The notes: generated by a model not told the origin, from the letters alone. Counted from the stretch's first letter, positions 8,476-16,889 are shown. The stretch: 64,000 nucleotides of DNA from Synechococcus lacustris (GCA_903943975.1 CAJAQB010000001.1:1-64000), one strand, 5' to 3'. Translations and numbers: made by a program.

Positions 8476-8805
8476 ATGGCCCGGACCTTACTGCTGCTAG
8501 CCCTAGCCGTTACGGCCTCTCTGGGCTCTACGGCCCTAGCCCAGCAGCCCGTACGGCCGCTGCCACGGCTGGGTAGCTGCCCGATTGGGTACTACAGCTC
8601 CGGTAGCTATTGCGTGCCCTCCAGCGCTGGCAACAGCCGTGGCGCCATTGAAAAAACAGGCAACAGCTGTCCGATTGGTTTTTATAGCGCTGGTAACTAC
8701 TGCCTCAGCAGTCCACAAAACGAACGGGAGGCAATCCAGAAAACCGGCAATTCCTGCCCAATCGGCTGGTTTAGCTCCAGCAGTTACTGCGTTAAAAGCC
8801 GTTGA
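8476..8805 (+). CDS. Small secreted protein with three CPIGYYSSGSYC repeats
   Basis: I do not recognise a named family. The protein (109 residues from the ATG at 8476; GTG at 8470 is possible) begins with a classic signal peptide ending in ALAQQ. The mature part contains three near-identical units of about 33 residues: SCPIGYYSSGSYCVPSS, SCPIGFYSAGNYCLSS and SCPIGWFSSSSYCVKS. Each carries two cysteines eight residues apart, so one disulfide per unit is likely. Spacers (AIEKTGN, AIQKTGN) repeat as well. Such small cysteine-repeat proteins occur in picocyanobacteria, probably periplasmic or extracellular. Function unknown. Confidence 0.75.
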   Translation: MARTLLLLALAVTASLGSTALAQQPVRPLPRLGSCPIGYYSSGSYCVPSSAGNSRGAIEKTGNSCPIGFYSAGNYCLSSPQNEREAIQKTGNSCPIGWFSSSSYCVKSR

Positions 8806-8850
8806 TGCCGGCAGAAGACCTACCGGCGGACCTAGAGGCGGACCTACCGG

Positions 8851-9099
8851 CAGGCCCCCGGCAGAACTGCCGCCTTAAGCAGCAATGGCCACAGGCTCTC
8901 GCTCCTCTGGGGCCCGTGCCACTGGCGCCTGCTCCTCTAGGGCTGAACCTTCTGGGATTTCCGGATAGATCAAATCCGCCGCCTGCCTGGCATCTCTGAG
9001 CACTTGAAATAGCAGCTTGGGCGATTGCTTGAGTAGGTCAATCTAGTGGCCGAGGTAGGCGTGTTCGGCGACGATTAGGTATGCGCCCGCCTACGTAGT
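8851..9099. repeat. Direct repeat, copy 1 (ArdC tail plus junction motif)
   Basis: About 250 bp that recur at 11074-11325 in the same orientation with scattered substitutions. Both copies begin CAGGCCCCCGGCAGAAC and both end exactly at CTACGTAGT, after which the sequences differ. The 2-kb interval between the copies holds the hsdM remnant and the zeta-like pair. Homologous exchange between the copies could delete that interval. The right end contains a motif also seen near 18405 and 20735. Confidence 0.85.
8875..9080 (-). pseudogene. ArdC-like zincin antirestriction protein, C-terminal scrap 1
   Basis: On the minus strand this copy reads AYLGH, then a stop, then IDLLKQSPKLLFQVLR and ARQAADLIYPE. 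This resembles the tail of ArdC-type proteins (ssDNA-binding plus zincin-like domain), where YLxxWLxxLKxD...IFxAAxxAQxAxD is typical. A TGG tryptophan codon has become TAG, as comparison with copy 2 shows. The catalytic part is absent. Clearly non-functional. Confidence 0.5.
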
Positions 9100-9172
9100 T
9101 GACACCGGGCACTTTCGTTTTCACGTGGTCGATCCAGGAATCGGGAACATGAGCTGTATCTGGCTCCAGGCC
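9100..9172 (-). pseudogene. Scrap of a type I methyltransferase C-terminus
   Basis: A short piece reads EPDTAHVPDSWIDHVKTKVP, matching HVPDDWIDHSKTKKGYEIPF near the end of the HsdM remnant encoded just upstream on the same strand. It then runs into VNYVGGR, which is the start of the repeated junction motif. It is therefore the tail of a second HsdM-like gene cut off by the repeat. Confidence 0.45.
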
Positions 9173-9173
9173 C

Positions 9174-9371
9174 TCAGCCCTCATCGCTCGGCTCCAGCGC
9201 CCTTTCCAGCTCAGTGCCCTGCAGGATGCGCAGCTCGCCATCCATCTCCACGGCGATGCCGGTGCCGGTCTGGCGGGCCAGCTCCCGGGCCCGCTGTCCG
9301 GCACGGAGCAAGGCAACGGAGACGTGTTGCAGGTCGGGGTCCTGGCGCTCGGTGGTGAATCCTGCTGTCAT
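9174..9371 (-). CDS. Small partner protein of the zeta-like kinase (putative antitoxin)
   Basis: A 65-residue acidic protein whose ATG overlaps the stop of the zeta-like gene by four bases (ATGA). It reads DLQHVSVALLRAGQRARELARQTGTGIAVEMDGELRIL, a helix followed by a short strand pair. I cannot assign it to a named antitoxin family. Its size, tight coupling to a zeta-like P-loop kinase and position immediately downstream support a toxin-antitoxin role, as inference. Confidence 0.6.
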   Translation of the reverse strand: MTAGFTTERQDPDLQHVSVALLRAGQRARELARQTGTGIAVEMDGELRILQGTELERALEPSDEG

Positions 9372-9889
9372 GGTCGGCCTCCTTCGCTGAGCAGCCTCGG
9401 GGCTGGTCCACCATTATCGATCGTCTGCCACTCGTTGACCAACTGCCGGTACAAGCCCTCGTAGTTTCTGAGCCCAGCCTTCAAGCGCCTGGCGATGACA
9501 TCCGGAGGGATCGCATGTCCACCCTGTCGTACGCGAAGTTGAACTCGGGCCGTCGCTTGCTCCACCGATCGCAGCTGGAGAAAGACCAGCTTCACTGAGT
9601 ATCCCAGGCTTTGCCAGGAGCTGATCCGATGGACATAAGCCTTGCCTGAAAGCGTGGTTTCAAACGCAAAGCTGATCCCAGCTGCCCCGCAGCGATCGAT
9701 CTCCTCCAGCATCAGCCGCCCCGCCCGCCGGGCTGCAAGTTCCGGCGCAAATGGCGACAGACCGGCGGCGATCAGATCAGCATTGATGAAGGTGGTAATG
9801 CCAACCTCCAACGGCAGATATTCACGGGCAAACGTGGTTTTGCCGGCGCCATTGGGTCCGGCGATGATGATGATTCTTTTCTCAGCCAC
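9368..9889 (-). CDS. Zeta-toxin-like P-loop kinase
   Basis: A 173-residue protein starting with KRIIIIAGPNGAGKTTFAREYLP, a Walker A motif, followed by FINADLIAAGLSPF and RRAGRLMLEEI, typical of the zeta-toxin/AAA_33 family. Zeta toxins phosphorylate UDP-N-acetylglucosamine and block wall synthesis; small chromosomal relatives are often of unproven activity. FAFETTLSG and the arginine-rich IARRLKAGLRNYEGLY segment complete the domain. The start is GTG at 9889, overlapping the hsdM remnant by 8 bases. The small gene overlapping its 3' end is probably its antitoxin. Confidence 0.8.
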   Translation of the reverse strand: MAEKRIIIIAGPNGAGKTTFAREYLPLEVGITTFINADLIAAGLSPFAPELAARRAGRLMLEEIDRCGAAGISFAFETTLSGKAYVHRISSWQSLGYSVKLVFLQLRSVEQATARVQLRVRQGGHAIPPDVIARRLKAGLRNYEGLYRQLVNEWQTIDNGGPAPRLLSEGGRP

Positions 9890-10982
9890 TCAACCCCCCG
9901 ATCATCTCCAGGATCCGATCTGTCACCTGTTTCAGCTCGGCATCAATCTCTTCCAGGGGCCTTGGCGGTGTGAACACGTAGAAGTGTCTATTGAATGGAA
10001 TCTCGTAGCCCTTCTTGGTCTTGCTGTGGTCTATCCAGTCGTCGGGTACGTGGGGCAGTACCTCTCGCTCGAAGTAGGTCTCCACGTCTTCTGACAGCGG
10101 CACGCTCTCTGTGTCTCTCAGGCTGCTGTCGACCTGGGGCTTCCCTTTCGCTTTGCCCTTTTGCCCCAAAAGAACGTTCCCTGCCTCGTCTCTCACTGGC
10201 CTCTCAACCGTGATCGTGCGGTAGCTAAAGGCTTCATTGCGGAAAATCTTGCTGATTGGCTTGCCATCCTTTGGGTTATGGCTGACCAAGTGCTCCTCAG
10301 CAATGCTCAGCATCCCCCCAGTGCCTGCTGTGGGGTCGTACAGGCTGCGAACGATGCCTGGTTGGGTCAGGGCGTCGTCGTCTTCGATAAAGATGAGGTT
10401 CACCATCAACCGGATGACCTCGCGGGGTGTGAAGTGCTCACCAGCGGTCTCATTCGATAGTTCCGCGAACTTCCGAATCAGCTCCTCAAACACCAACCCC
10501 ATCTGGGCGTTGCTGACCGTTTCGGGGTGCAGGTCAATCTGACCGAACTTCTCCGTGACCAGGTACAGCAGGTTGGCCTTGTCCAGCTTTTCCACCTGAA
10601 GGCTGAACTCAAAGCTCTCAAAGATGTCCCGAACTGCTGGGCTGAACCCTTGGATGTAGCTCCGTAGGTTCTCGGCGATGTTGTCGCCGTCACCCATCAG
10701 CCGCTTCATGTCCAGCGGCGTGGTGCTGCAGAAGTTATGGCCAGCCTTGCGGAGCAGGAAAGGCTCCGGGTCAAGTCCCTGTCCCTCCCGTAGGGCCTTC
10801 TCCTCCAGTACCGCCGCCTTGGTCGGCTCCAACACACAGTCCAGGCGCCTCAAGACGGTGAAAGGCAGGATGACCTTGCCGTAGTCGCTTTGCTTGTAGT
10901 CGCCCCGGAGTAGGTCGGCTACTGACCAAATAAAGGCAGAGAGGTTGGTTGCGGCCAAGCAGCGCCCAGGCAGTGCCCCCAT
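9882..10982 (-). pseudogene. hsdM: Type I restriction methylase HsdM with catalytic middle deleted
   Basis: HsdM is the N6-adenine methyltransferase subunit of type I restriction systems. The frame is open for 366 residues and retains the N-terminal helical domain (SVADLLRGDYKQSDYGKVILPF), FTPREVIRLMVNLIF and the SAM-binding motif YDPTAGTGGMLS near residue 215. Straight after HLVSHNP it jumps to KPISKIFRNEAFSYRTITVERP, which belongs near the C-terminus. About 200 residues, including the catalytic NPPF/Y motif, are missing, with the frame preserved. Full-length relatives run to 500 residues or more. No hsdS is present. It probably cannot methylate DNA, though a stable truncated protein is possible. 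Confidence 0.8.
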
Positions 10983-11073
10983 CTTGTATGCAGGCCTTTC
11001 AATCTGCTATGGCCTTTGGACTTTCCCCGGCTTTTAGGTGTTGGCTCCAAGGTGCAGGCAGAAGGCCTAGGAG

Positions 11074-11325
11074 CAGGCCCCCGGCAGAACTGCCGCCTTA
11101 AGCAGCGATAGCCACGGCTGGCCCCACTGGGGCTGGCTCTGGAACAGGGGCTTCCTGCCCCTCTGGGGCTGAACCTTCTGGGATTTCCGGATAGATCAAA
11201 TCTGCCGCCTGCCTGGCTTCCCTGAGCACTTGAAATAGCAGCTTGGGCGATTGCTTGAGTAGCTCAATCCAGTGGCCGAGATAGGCGTGTTCGGCGACGA
11301 TTAGGTATGCGCCCGCCTACGTAGT
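11074..11325. repeat. Direct repeat, copy 2 (ArdC tail plus junction motif)
   Basis: Second copy of the repeat at 8851-9099. It is slightly longer because of small insertions in the proline/alanine-rich part. It ends at CTACGTAGT and is followed immediately by the Eco57I-like methylase fragment. Confidence 0.85.
11098..11310 (-). pseudogene. ArdC-like antirestriction protein, C-terminal scrap 2
   Basis: Reads AYLGHWIELLKQSPKLLFQV then LREARQAADLIYPEIPEGSA on the minus strand, ending in a proline-rich tail and TAA at 11098. It lacks the N-terminal ssDNA-binding and HExxH metallopeptidase parts expected of a roughly 300-residue ArdC protein. Unlike copy 1 its frame is open, but no start of the gene remains: the sequence upstream belongs to another, oppositely oriented gene fragment. 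Confidence 0.5.
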
Positions 11326-11327
11326 CG

Positions 11328-12128
11328 GAGCAATCGTCATCCTCGCTTCGGGTCTACGAGGGCAAGTGTGGCTGGCAGTTTGATCACCGCTATTCATCCT
11401 TTGAGAATGGTGACTACATGCCCCTTCCGGACAGCCTCAAGGATTCCGTATTTGAGATAGAAACGGAGTACCACCTCTTGGATGATCAGTTCAATGAGAT
11501 CCTCAAAGGATACAAATCAACTTTTTGGGGGTCGCTGAACGCATTTCTAGGATTCAGAAGAGTTAGCAGGTCAACGGATGAGCGGACAATGGTCGCGTGC
11601 ATCCTGCCGCCTCAGCCCTCGACCTATGGCTGGATATTAAGTCTTGGCATGTCTGCAGAATACATGGCAGCCCTTTGCGGGGTATAGAATACTTTAACGT
11701 TTGACTATCTGCTGCGTAATAGTCTTAGCCAGCCAAGCATTCCCCAAGGAGTTGTCGAGCAAGTCGCCGTTCCTGATTCTTCCTCTGTAGATTTCTATTT
11801 TGTAGTACCAAGAGTACTTGAGCTTTCTTACACCAGTCTTTCGTTGAAGCCCTGGGCCCAAGACATCGGCTACGACGGCCCACCCTTCTTCTTCGATCCC
11901 GAACGCCGCGCCCTGCTGCGGGCCGAACTCGATACCTACTACGCCCACCCCTACGGCCTCACTCTCGACGAGCTGCGCTACATCCTCGATCCCGCTGATG
12001 TGATGGGCCCCGATTACCCCAGCGAAACCTTCCGCGTACTCAAGAATAACGAGATCCGCCAGTTCGGCGAGTACCGCACACAGAGGTTGGTGCTGGAGGC
12101 GTGGGATCGGTTGTTTGGGGGTGGGTGA
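11328..12128 (+). pseudogene. Eco57I/PglX-like DNA methylase, C-terminal part with one in-frame TAG
   Basis: One reading frame runs from the repeat junction to TGA at 12126, broken only by TAG at 11685. The first half reads VYEGKCGWQFDHRYSSFENG and FLGFRRVSRSTDERTMVACI, and the second half DIGYDGPPFFFDPERRALLR and DPADVMGPDYPSETFRVLKN. Both resemble the target-recognition and C-terminal parts of large class I restriction-methylase proteins such as Eco57I-type or BREX PglX. The methyltransferase core (1000 residues or so in relatives) is gone, cut by the repeat. The TAG sits where relatives read GxLNSLxFDY. The track splits it into 11418-11687 and 11844-12128, both in the same frame. Confidence 0.7.
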
Positions 12129-12173
12129 TGGGTTGCAGCCCTCTCTAGAGTTACCGCAGAGGCGAAGCATCGA

Positions 12174-12407
12174 ATGAACAGCCAGCTGGATCGCATCACC
12201 ATGAATCCTGCCGTTTGCCACGGCAAACCCACCATCCGCGGTCTGCGCTACCCCGTGGATGTGGTGCTTGATCTGCTCGCTGCGGGCATGAGCGTGGCGG
12301 AGATCCTTGCCGATTACCCCGATCTCGAAGCCGCTGACATCTCCGCCGTCTTGTCCTACGCCGCCCAGTTGTCACGGGTTCAGAGCGTTGAGCTGCTGTC
12401 TGCATGA
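12174..12407 (+). CDS. DUF433 antitoxin
   Basis: A 77-residue DUF433 protein: DRITMNPAVCHGKPTIRGLR then VDVVLDLLAAGMSVAEILAD and YPDLEAADISAVLSYAA are the family hallmarks, a winged-helix-like DNA-binding antitoxin. Its stop overlaps the next start as ATGA, the standard arrangement for DUF433/DUF5615 toxin-antitoxin pairs, in which the antitoxin neutralises the toxin and represses the pair. Confidence 0.88.
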   Translation: MNSQLDRITMNPAVCHGKPTIRGLRYPVDVVLDLLAAGMSVAEILADYPDLEAADISAVLSYAAQLSRVQSVELLSA

Positions 12408-12757
12408 AGATCCTGCTGGACGCCCAGTTGCCTCGCTCACTGGTTCGGATTCTCCAGGCCGAGGGTTGCGATGCCGTGCACACCATTGATCTTCCTGAAG
12501 GCAACCGCAGTACGGATTCATCGATCAGTGCAAGGGCTGATGATCAAGGTCGCGTGGTTTTCAGTAAGGATGCCGACTTTATTCAGAGCCTGCTGTTACA
12601 GGGATCTCCCAGGAAGCTGCTCGTCGTCGCAACAGGCAATATCAGCAACAAGGAGCTGTCTACGTTGTTGATCCGTTGGCTCCCATCACTGAAAGATCTG
12701 TTCCTAAGCCACGACCTGATCGAGTTGCATCGATCAGCATTGATCATCCGGCGTTGA
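12404..12757 (+). CDS. DUF5615 PIN-like toxin
   Basis: A 117-residue PIN-like (Mut7-C related) protein, presumed RNase toxin of the DUF433 pair. MKILLDAQLPRSLVRIL carries the first acidic residue of the active site, and VVFSKDADFIQSLLLQGSP the second cluster. The C-terminal NKELSTLLIRWLPSL segment is also typical. It is full length and in frame, so this pair appears intact, unlike most genes around it. Confidence 0.85.
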   Translation: MKILLDAQLPRSLVRILQAEGCDAVHTIDLPEGNRSTDSSISARADDQGRVVFSKDADFIQSLLLQGSPRKLLVVATGNISNKELSTLLIRWLPSLKDLFLSHDLIELHRSALIIRR

Positions 12758-12767
12758 TCTTTCGGTA

Positions 12768-13385
12768 TTGATCTTTCTGGCCGCCGTCGATAACGCCGCC
12801 GCCTTCATCCCGGCACTGGAGTGGCTGGCTAACGAGATCCTCGGCAACATCCTTACCCACGCCGCAGCAGAAACCCCCGGTGTGGTCTGCGCCCAGTACC
12901 GCCCCAAGCAGCAACGCTTCGACATCGGCATCTGCGACATGGGCCGCTGTCTGCTCGGCTCCTACGAAATCGTGCGCCTGAATGGCGGCACCTATCAGAT
13001 CTGGACGGGGGATGTGGTCTATGAACTCAACAAGGGCAAGCGGCGGCCCGGTTTCCAGGGCATGCCGCCGCTACTCGGCACGGGGGTGGAGTGCCTGTTC
13101 CTCAATCAGCTAACGGAATTCGCCAGCGACAGCGGCCTCGATCTGGCCAGTGAATGCATCCACACCGGCGGTCGAGCGCCCGCCAAACTTCTGCGCCGCA
13201 AAATCCAGGGCCTCCTGCCCGCCATGGACGGGGAACCCTTGATCCTGGATTTCTCCGGTGTCAAATCCGCCGCCAGCAGCTTTCACGACGAACTGCTCGG
13301 ACGTCTCGCGGCAGAAGACCCCCGCGGTCAGGCCATGGCCAACGTCGTGGTGGCGCAGCGGTTGGGGCGGCAGATCAGCGGCTGA
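12768..13385 (+). pseudogene. HATPase plus DUF4325 STAS-like protein with internal loss
   Basis: The open frame of 205 residues joins three parts. First is WLANEILGNILTHAAAETPG, like the N-box helix of GHKL ATPases (ExxxNxxxHA). Next comes a stretch ending PPLLGTGVECLF, like the G-box end of the same fold. Last is ILDFSGVKSAASSFHDELLG, the DUF4325 STAS-like signature. The segment between the first two, which should carry the ATP-lid and the DNGxG motif, is shortened, and the N-terminus lacks an ATG (TTG at 12768). Full-length relatives, often in defence or regulatory loci, are about 300 residues or longer. I judge it degraded, though a shortened protein could be made. Confidence 0.5.
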
Positions 13386-13416
13386 CGGTTTTGACGGTTT
13401 GACATAGGATCAGCCC

Positions 13417-13764
13417 ATGAGCGCGATCAGCCCAGCCCTCCTCAACGACGTGACTGCTGCCCTGCGGGATGCAGGCCGCAGCGACCTGGTTGAGCGCCTA
13501 ATGGCAAGCGCTAAGGCAGACACGCTCACCAGCACGCAAGCTGCCGCACTGCTTGGCGTGGCTTCCGCCAACACCGTGAAGAACTGGCTGGATGGCGGCT
13601 ATTTCCCAGGAGCGTTTCAAACCCCAGGCGGTCACTGGCGTTTTTCCCGCGAAGACGTCGAATCGGTCAAAATGCGCATGGAAGAACTTCGTGCCCGCAA
13701 TCGACACGGGGATCTCATGCCAGTGGGAGGGGATGAGGACAGCGTTCATCCACCTCTGCCCTGA
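13417..13764 (+). CDS. Excisionase-type helix-turn-helix protein (orphan antitoxin)
   Basis: A 115-residue DNA-binding protein. The central TLTSTQAAALLGVASANTVK followed by NWLDGGYFPGAFQTPGGHWR and FSREDV is the MerR/excisionase-like helix-turn-helix with wing. Proteins of this form, with an N-terminal helical region, are usually the antitoxin of a PIN-domain toxin encoded directly downstream. Here the next sequence is an HsdR scrap instead, so the expected toxin is missing. It could also act as an independent regulator. Confidence 0.75.
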   Translation: MSAISPALLNDVTAALRDAGRSDLVERLMASAKADTLTSTQAAALLGVASANTVKNWLDGGYFPGAFQTPGGHWRFSREDVESVKMRMEELRARNRHGDLMPVGGDEDSVHPPLP

Positions 13765-13775
13765 GGTTTCAGCCA

Positions 13776-14144
13776 TCCGCTGAGCCGGCCTTCACAGATC
13801 AAATACACACCTGGTCTTTATCGGCAGCGAAGACCGGCATCGCCGACGAAGTCGGCACCGCCAGTAACGACGACAAGGTGGGCTACGTAGGCACGGTAAT
13901 TCGGAACAAGCTGCTGGAGTCCAAAACCCTGCAGCTTCAAGCAGCCAGCAACAGCAGAGAACAGTTCGCCAGCTCACCGGACCTCGCTCGGGCTCAACAG
14001 GACGCAATCATCGACGCCCTTGACGCCCACCAGGCCATGAACAGCCAAGCATTGAATAGCCCATACCTTCAGAGGCGAATGCTGGAGATGCTGCTGGGGA
14101 ACTTCAATCTCTGGGAAGGGCTCAGGGAGAAAGCCCTCAGTTAG
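13776..14144 (+). pseudogene. Type I restriction HsdR, C-terminal scrap
   Basis: GYVGTVIRNKLLESKTLQLQ then AASNSREQFASSPDLARAQQ and DAIIDALDAHQAMNSQALNS match the C-terminal helical region of HsdR endonuclease/translocase subunits (NxxLESxxLxxQAxxNSxEQFxxSPDL). The frame remains open upstream to about 13776 without a start codon and without family resemblance. HsdR is normally around 1000 residues; nuclease and helicase parts are absent. Together with the HsdM remnant this shows that one or more type I restriction loci once stood here. Confidence 0.65.
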
Positions 14145-14371
14145 CTCCCGGCCAATAGCGTCTGCGTAGTTGAAACCGATCAACCAGAGCCAGGACGTTG
14201 CAAAACGCAGGGGCTCCCCTTGCTGTTACTGGATCTTTGCTTTGCAAGTGCAGATTCCTGCTCACTGGCGAGTTGCTGCGAACCGATCACCCCTCCCTGA
14301 TCCGCTGAGTGGATCCGTGGCGAACCTGAGGGAGGTAGCATTAAAGTGTTGCTCGCATTGGAATCCAGTGA
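14145..14371. other. Intergenic, nothing recognised
   Basis: No open frame or repeat of note. It presumably contains the promoter of the downstream DMT permease; no confident -10/-35 was identified. Confidence 0.3.
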
Positions 14372-15337
14372 ATGATTCCATCTAGATTGGCACCTCTGGC
14401 TCTCTTGGGGTATGTGATGTTGCGCGGTTGTGATGCCAGTGTCCTGAAGTGGCTGCAGGAAAGAGGTGCCGCCACTCTGCTTCGAACGGCAGGAGGTGAG
14501 GATCCAATCAGCTTTGGCAATGTCTTTTTCTTTGCCAATCTGGCCACAGGAATGGTTGTGTTGCTCTTGGATCGGGTTTGCCTGAAGCGTCAATTGCCAC
14601 AACTTGTGCTCCTCGATCGAAGCCTTTTGTGTTTGCGTTCGGCCCTGGGTAGCTTGATTGGACCGATCTGTTATTTCCTGGCGCTTCAGAGATTGACCGT
14701 GATAAGCCAGACGTTGCTGTTCACGTTAATTCTCCCCGTCACCGCGCTACTAGCACAGCTGCTCCTGCGAGAACCTCTGCCCAAGAGATTCTGGTTCAGC
14801 TTTGCGTTGCTGCCATTGGGATTGCTAATCAGCCGTAATGTTGATCTGTCGTTACCCTCAGCTTCGCCCTGGAGTGGCCTGGATCCTGTCGGTCTTGCCT
14901 TGGGCTTGCTCAGCGTATTAGCCTTTTCTGCTTCCGGAGTTCTGAATCGGGTCGTGGTGGACAAGGGGTGGGGTGCAGGCCTGACGATTGGCCTGACAAA
15001 TCTGTTGGCAGCGTTGGTCTTTGGGACGATCACACTTGTTTTTTATGGTCCAGAGCAATTTCTTTATATGCGCTGGTGGTGGTTGTTTGGTCTGATTTTA
15101 GTGTACACCGCTTGTATTAATCTTGGCGGTGAACTGTTGCTTTTGATGAGTTACCGCGGACTGGGGGCGATCACGGTCGCCCTGTGGGGTAATGGCGGGA
15201 TATTTGTATCGTTGGTGAGTGCCTACCTGCTGCTTGGCGAAGCGCTCAGCGTGCGCACCCTGATGGGGGCTTTCTTGATCTTGGCGGCATTGCTGATGGC
15301 AGGCGCGAAGCCAGTGAGCAATCCTGAAGTTGCCTAG
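14372..15337 (+). CDS. EamA/DMT-family permease
   Basis: A 321-residue integral membrane protein with about ten hydrophobic segments in two similar halves, the layout of drug/metabolite transporters. The first half includes LRSALGSLIGPICYFLALQRLTV, and the second half ends with ALWGNGGIFVSLVSAYLLLGEALSVRTLMGAFLI, typical of the EamA repeat (GExxxxxxxxGxxLI). Export of amino acids or small metabolites is common in the family; no substrate can be stated. It overlaps the convergent acfC-like gene by four bases at the stop codons. Confidence 0.82.
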   Translation: MIPSRLAPLALLGYVMLRGCDASVLKWLQERGAATLLRTAGGEDPISFGNVFFFANLATGMVVLLLDRVCLKRQLPQLVLLDRSLLCLRSALGSLIGPICYFLALQRLTVISQTLLFTLILPVTALLAQLLLREPLPKRFWFSFALLPLGLLISRNVDLSLPSASPWSGLDPVGLALGLLSVLAFSASGVLNRVVVDKGWGAGLTIGLTNLLAALVFGTITLVFYGPEQFLYMRWWWLFGLILVYTACINLGGELLLLMSYRGLGAITVALWGNGGIFVSLVSAYLLLGEALSVRTLMGAFLILAALLMAGAKPVSNPEVA

Positions 15338-16140
15338 CGTACATAGCCGGCCCTACGCATCAGCTTTTGAGCCTCATCGGAAACCAGGAATCGAACGAAG
15401 GATGCGGCTTGTGGATCCGCAGAGTTCGACAGAGCAATATTCAAATCTCTCCAGATGCTTCGATCACTCGAGATGGGAATTGCCTGGAGCACCTTGGGAT
15501 TGTCAACAACCCATTCAGGCCATGTGATCCAGGCGTCGGCATCAAGCTCCTTGAATGCCTTGAAGCTGGCACCAGAACCCGTTGAAAAATCCACGATATT
15601 GCGGCGAAAGCGCTTTACATCCTCCAGATTTCCAAGTCGCCCGGCTATGTCTTCCCAAGTGCCCGTGCCCGATGTGTTGGCAATACCAGATCCTTCGGTA
15701 ACAACGATGCGGATGCCTGGCTGGAGCAAATCCGCAAACTTTTGAATACGGCGTGGATTTCCATTTTTAACGGCAATGATCGCTGGCCGAAGATAGATTG
15801 GAACAACGTCTTTTGATGGGAAGCTGGGAAACGATTGTAGAAATGCGGTCATTGATTGTTCTGATGTTCCCCAGATGATGTCCGCATCGACCTGTGCTTG
15901 TTTGGACCAGGATGGTTCTGGTCCGCAGACGATCTTGACCTTGGCACCCTTGCCCTTTTCCCATGCATCTGCTACTTTGCGCAAGGCATTTTGCGGGCCG
16001 CAGGCACCATAAAGTCTGATCACACCATCTAGGGATTGGTGGCGGTTTACTTCTGTGGGAGATGGCTGGCTTTGAACCATAGACGCAGCAGGCACCAGGA
16101 TGGCAGTGAACGCCATAAGGGTGTAAAAGATTCGATGCAT
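15334..16140 (-). CDS. AcfC-like periplasmic substrate-binding protein
   Basis: A 268-residue secreted protein of the type II periplasmic binding fold. It has an N-terminal signal peptide, then VIRLYGACGPQNALRKVADAW, IVCGPEPSWSKQAQVDADIIWG, IYLRPAIIAVKNGNPRRIQKF, GTGTWEDIAGRLGNLEDVKRFRRNI and DAWITWPEWVVDNP. These match the accessory colonisation factor AcfC family, relatives of ModA and sulfate-binding proteins. The ATG at 16140 follows GGAGTTGCT. No ABC permease or ATPase is adjacent, so it either works with a remote transporter or as a stand-alone anion-binding protein. The gene is less GC-rich than the housekeeping genes. Confidence 0.78.
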   Translation of the reverse strand: MHRIFYTLMAFTAILVPAASMVQSQPSPTEVNRHQSLDGVIRLYGACGPQNALRKVADAWEKGKGAKVKIVCGPEPSWSKQAQVDADIIWGTSEQSMTAFLQSFPSFPSKDVVPIYLRPAIIAVKNGNPRRIQKFADLLQPGIRIVVTEGSGIANTSGTGTWEDIAGRLGNLEDVKRFRRNIVDFSTGSGASFKAFKELDADAWITWPEWVVDNPKVLQAIPISSDRSIWRDLNIALSNSADPQAASFVRFLVSDEAQKLMRRAGYVR

Positions 16141-16196
16141 AGCAACTCCAGTTTGGAAGGTTGATCTAATATCTGAGTTGTGCAGGGATTAGTCAT

Positions 16197-16889
16197 TTAT
16201 ATGAGTCCATCTTTTACAATTAGAATAAGGCTTTTCCGCTTTTCGTTGCAGGAGGCATTACTGCTTGCAGCACATTCTTTGTCGTTTCTCCTAACTTGTA
16301 TCAGAGAGTCGCCGAGTTCAAAAGTCTTGAATCCTGCTGGGAATGATAGCGAGAGGACGGCTGTTTGATCGCCGATTGTTTCGGTCCAATGGGTCATCCC
16401 GGCAGGGAGAAAAGCAACCATCCCTTGCGTTAGAACTTCTCCATGAACTTGACCTTTGTCGTCAATTAAGTATGTCTTTGCCTTCCCTGAGACAAGGATT
16501 TGCTGTTCCCAGGTGTCATGCCAGTGTGGTGCACGGGCTGCCCCAGGCTTGATCTCTACTAGTGCTGAGTCGGTGTCAGAAACTTCCAGATCCTTTTTTT
16601 TGCAGTATGCAACCGTGCCTCCTTCATATTGACTGATGCCAATACTTCTGGGATCGCATGCAAACCTAAGCGCTGCAGTTGGCTTTGAAGACGATCCAGA
16701 GTATTTAAGTGGTGGAATATTCTGGGCAGGAGTCTCGGCAATATTCCCAATTTTTTTGCCGCTGGCAGAGCCAATCGAGGCGCCGTTCGGCTGTAGCTCC
16801 CGAGCACTTACTGGGGATAATTCAATGTGGGAAATCAAGAATATAATGCCCAAGGTCAAAGCAAGTATAATTGTGGCCTTAATTTTCAT
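16197..16889 (-). CDS. Secreted single-domain cupin protein
   Basis: A 230-residue protein with an N-terminal membrane-spanning signal, a low-complexity linker and one cupin beta-barrel. The metal-binding motif PHWHDTWEQQILVSGKAKTY lies near residue 120 and the second cupin motif GMVAFLPAGMTHWTETI near 165; together they supply the His/Glu/His ligands. Cysteines in the first and last thirds may form disulfides. The domain alone does not define a reaction: dioxygenase, sugar-binding and regulatory cupins all look like this. It lies 56 bp upstream of, and on the same strand as, the AcfC-like gene, so they may be expressed together. Confidence 0.75.
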   Translation of the reverse strand: MKIKATIILALTLGIIFLISHIELSPVSARELQPNGASIGSASGKKIGNIAETPAQNIPPLKYSGSSSKPTAALRFACDPRSIGISQYEGGTVAYCKKKDLEVSDTDSALVEIKPGAARAPHWHDTWEQQILVSGKAKTYLIDDKGQVHGEVLTQGMVAFLPAGMTHWTETIGDQTAVLSLSFPAGFKTFELGDSLIQVRRNDKECAASSNASCNEKRKSLILIVKDGLI

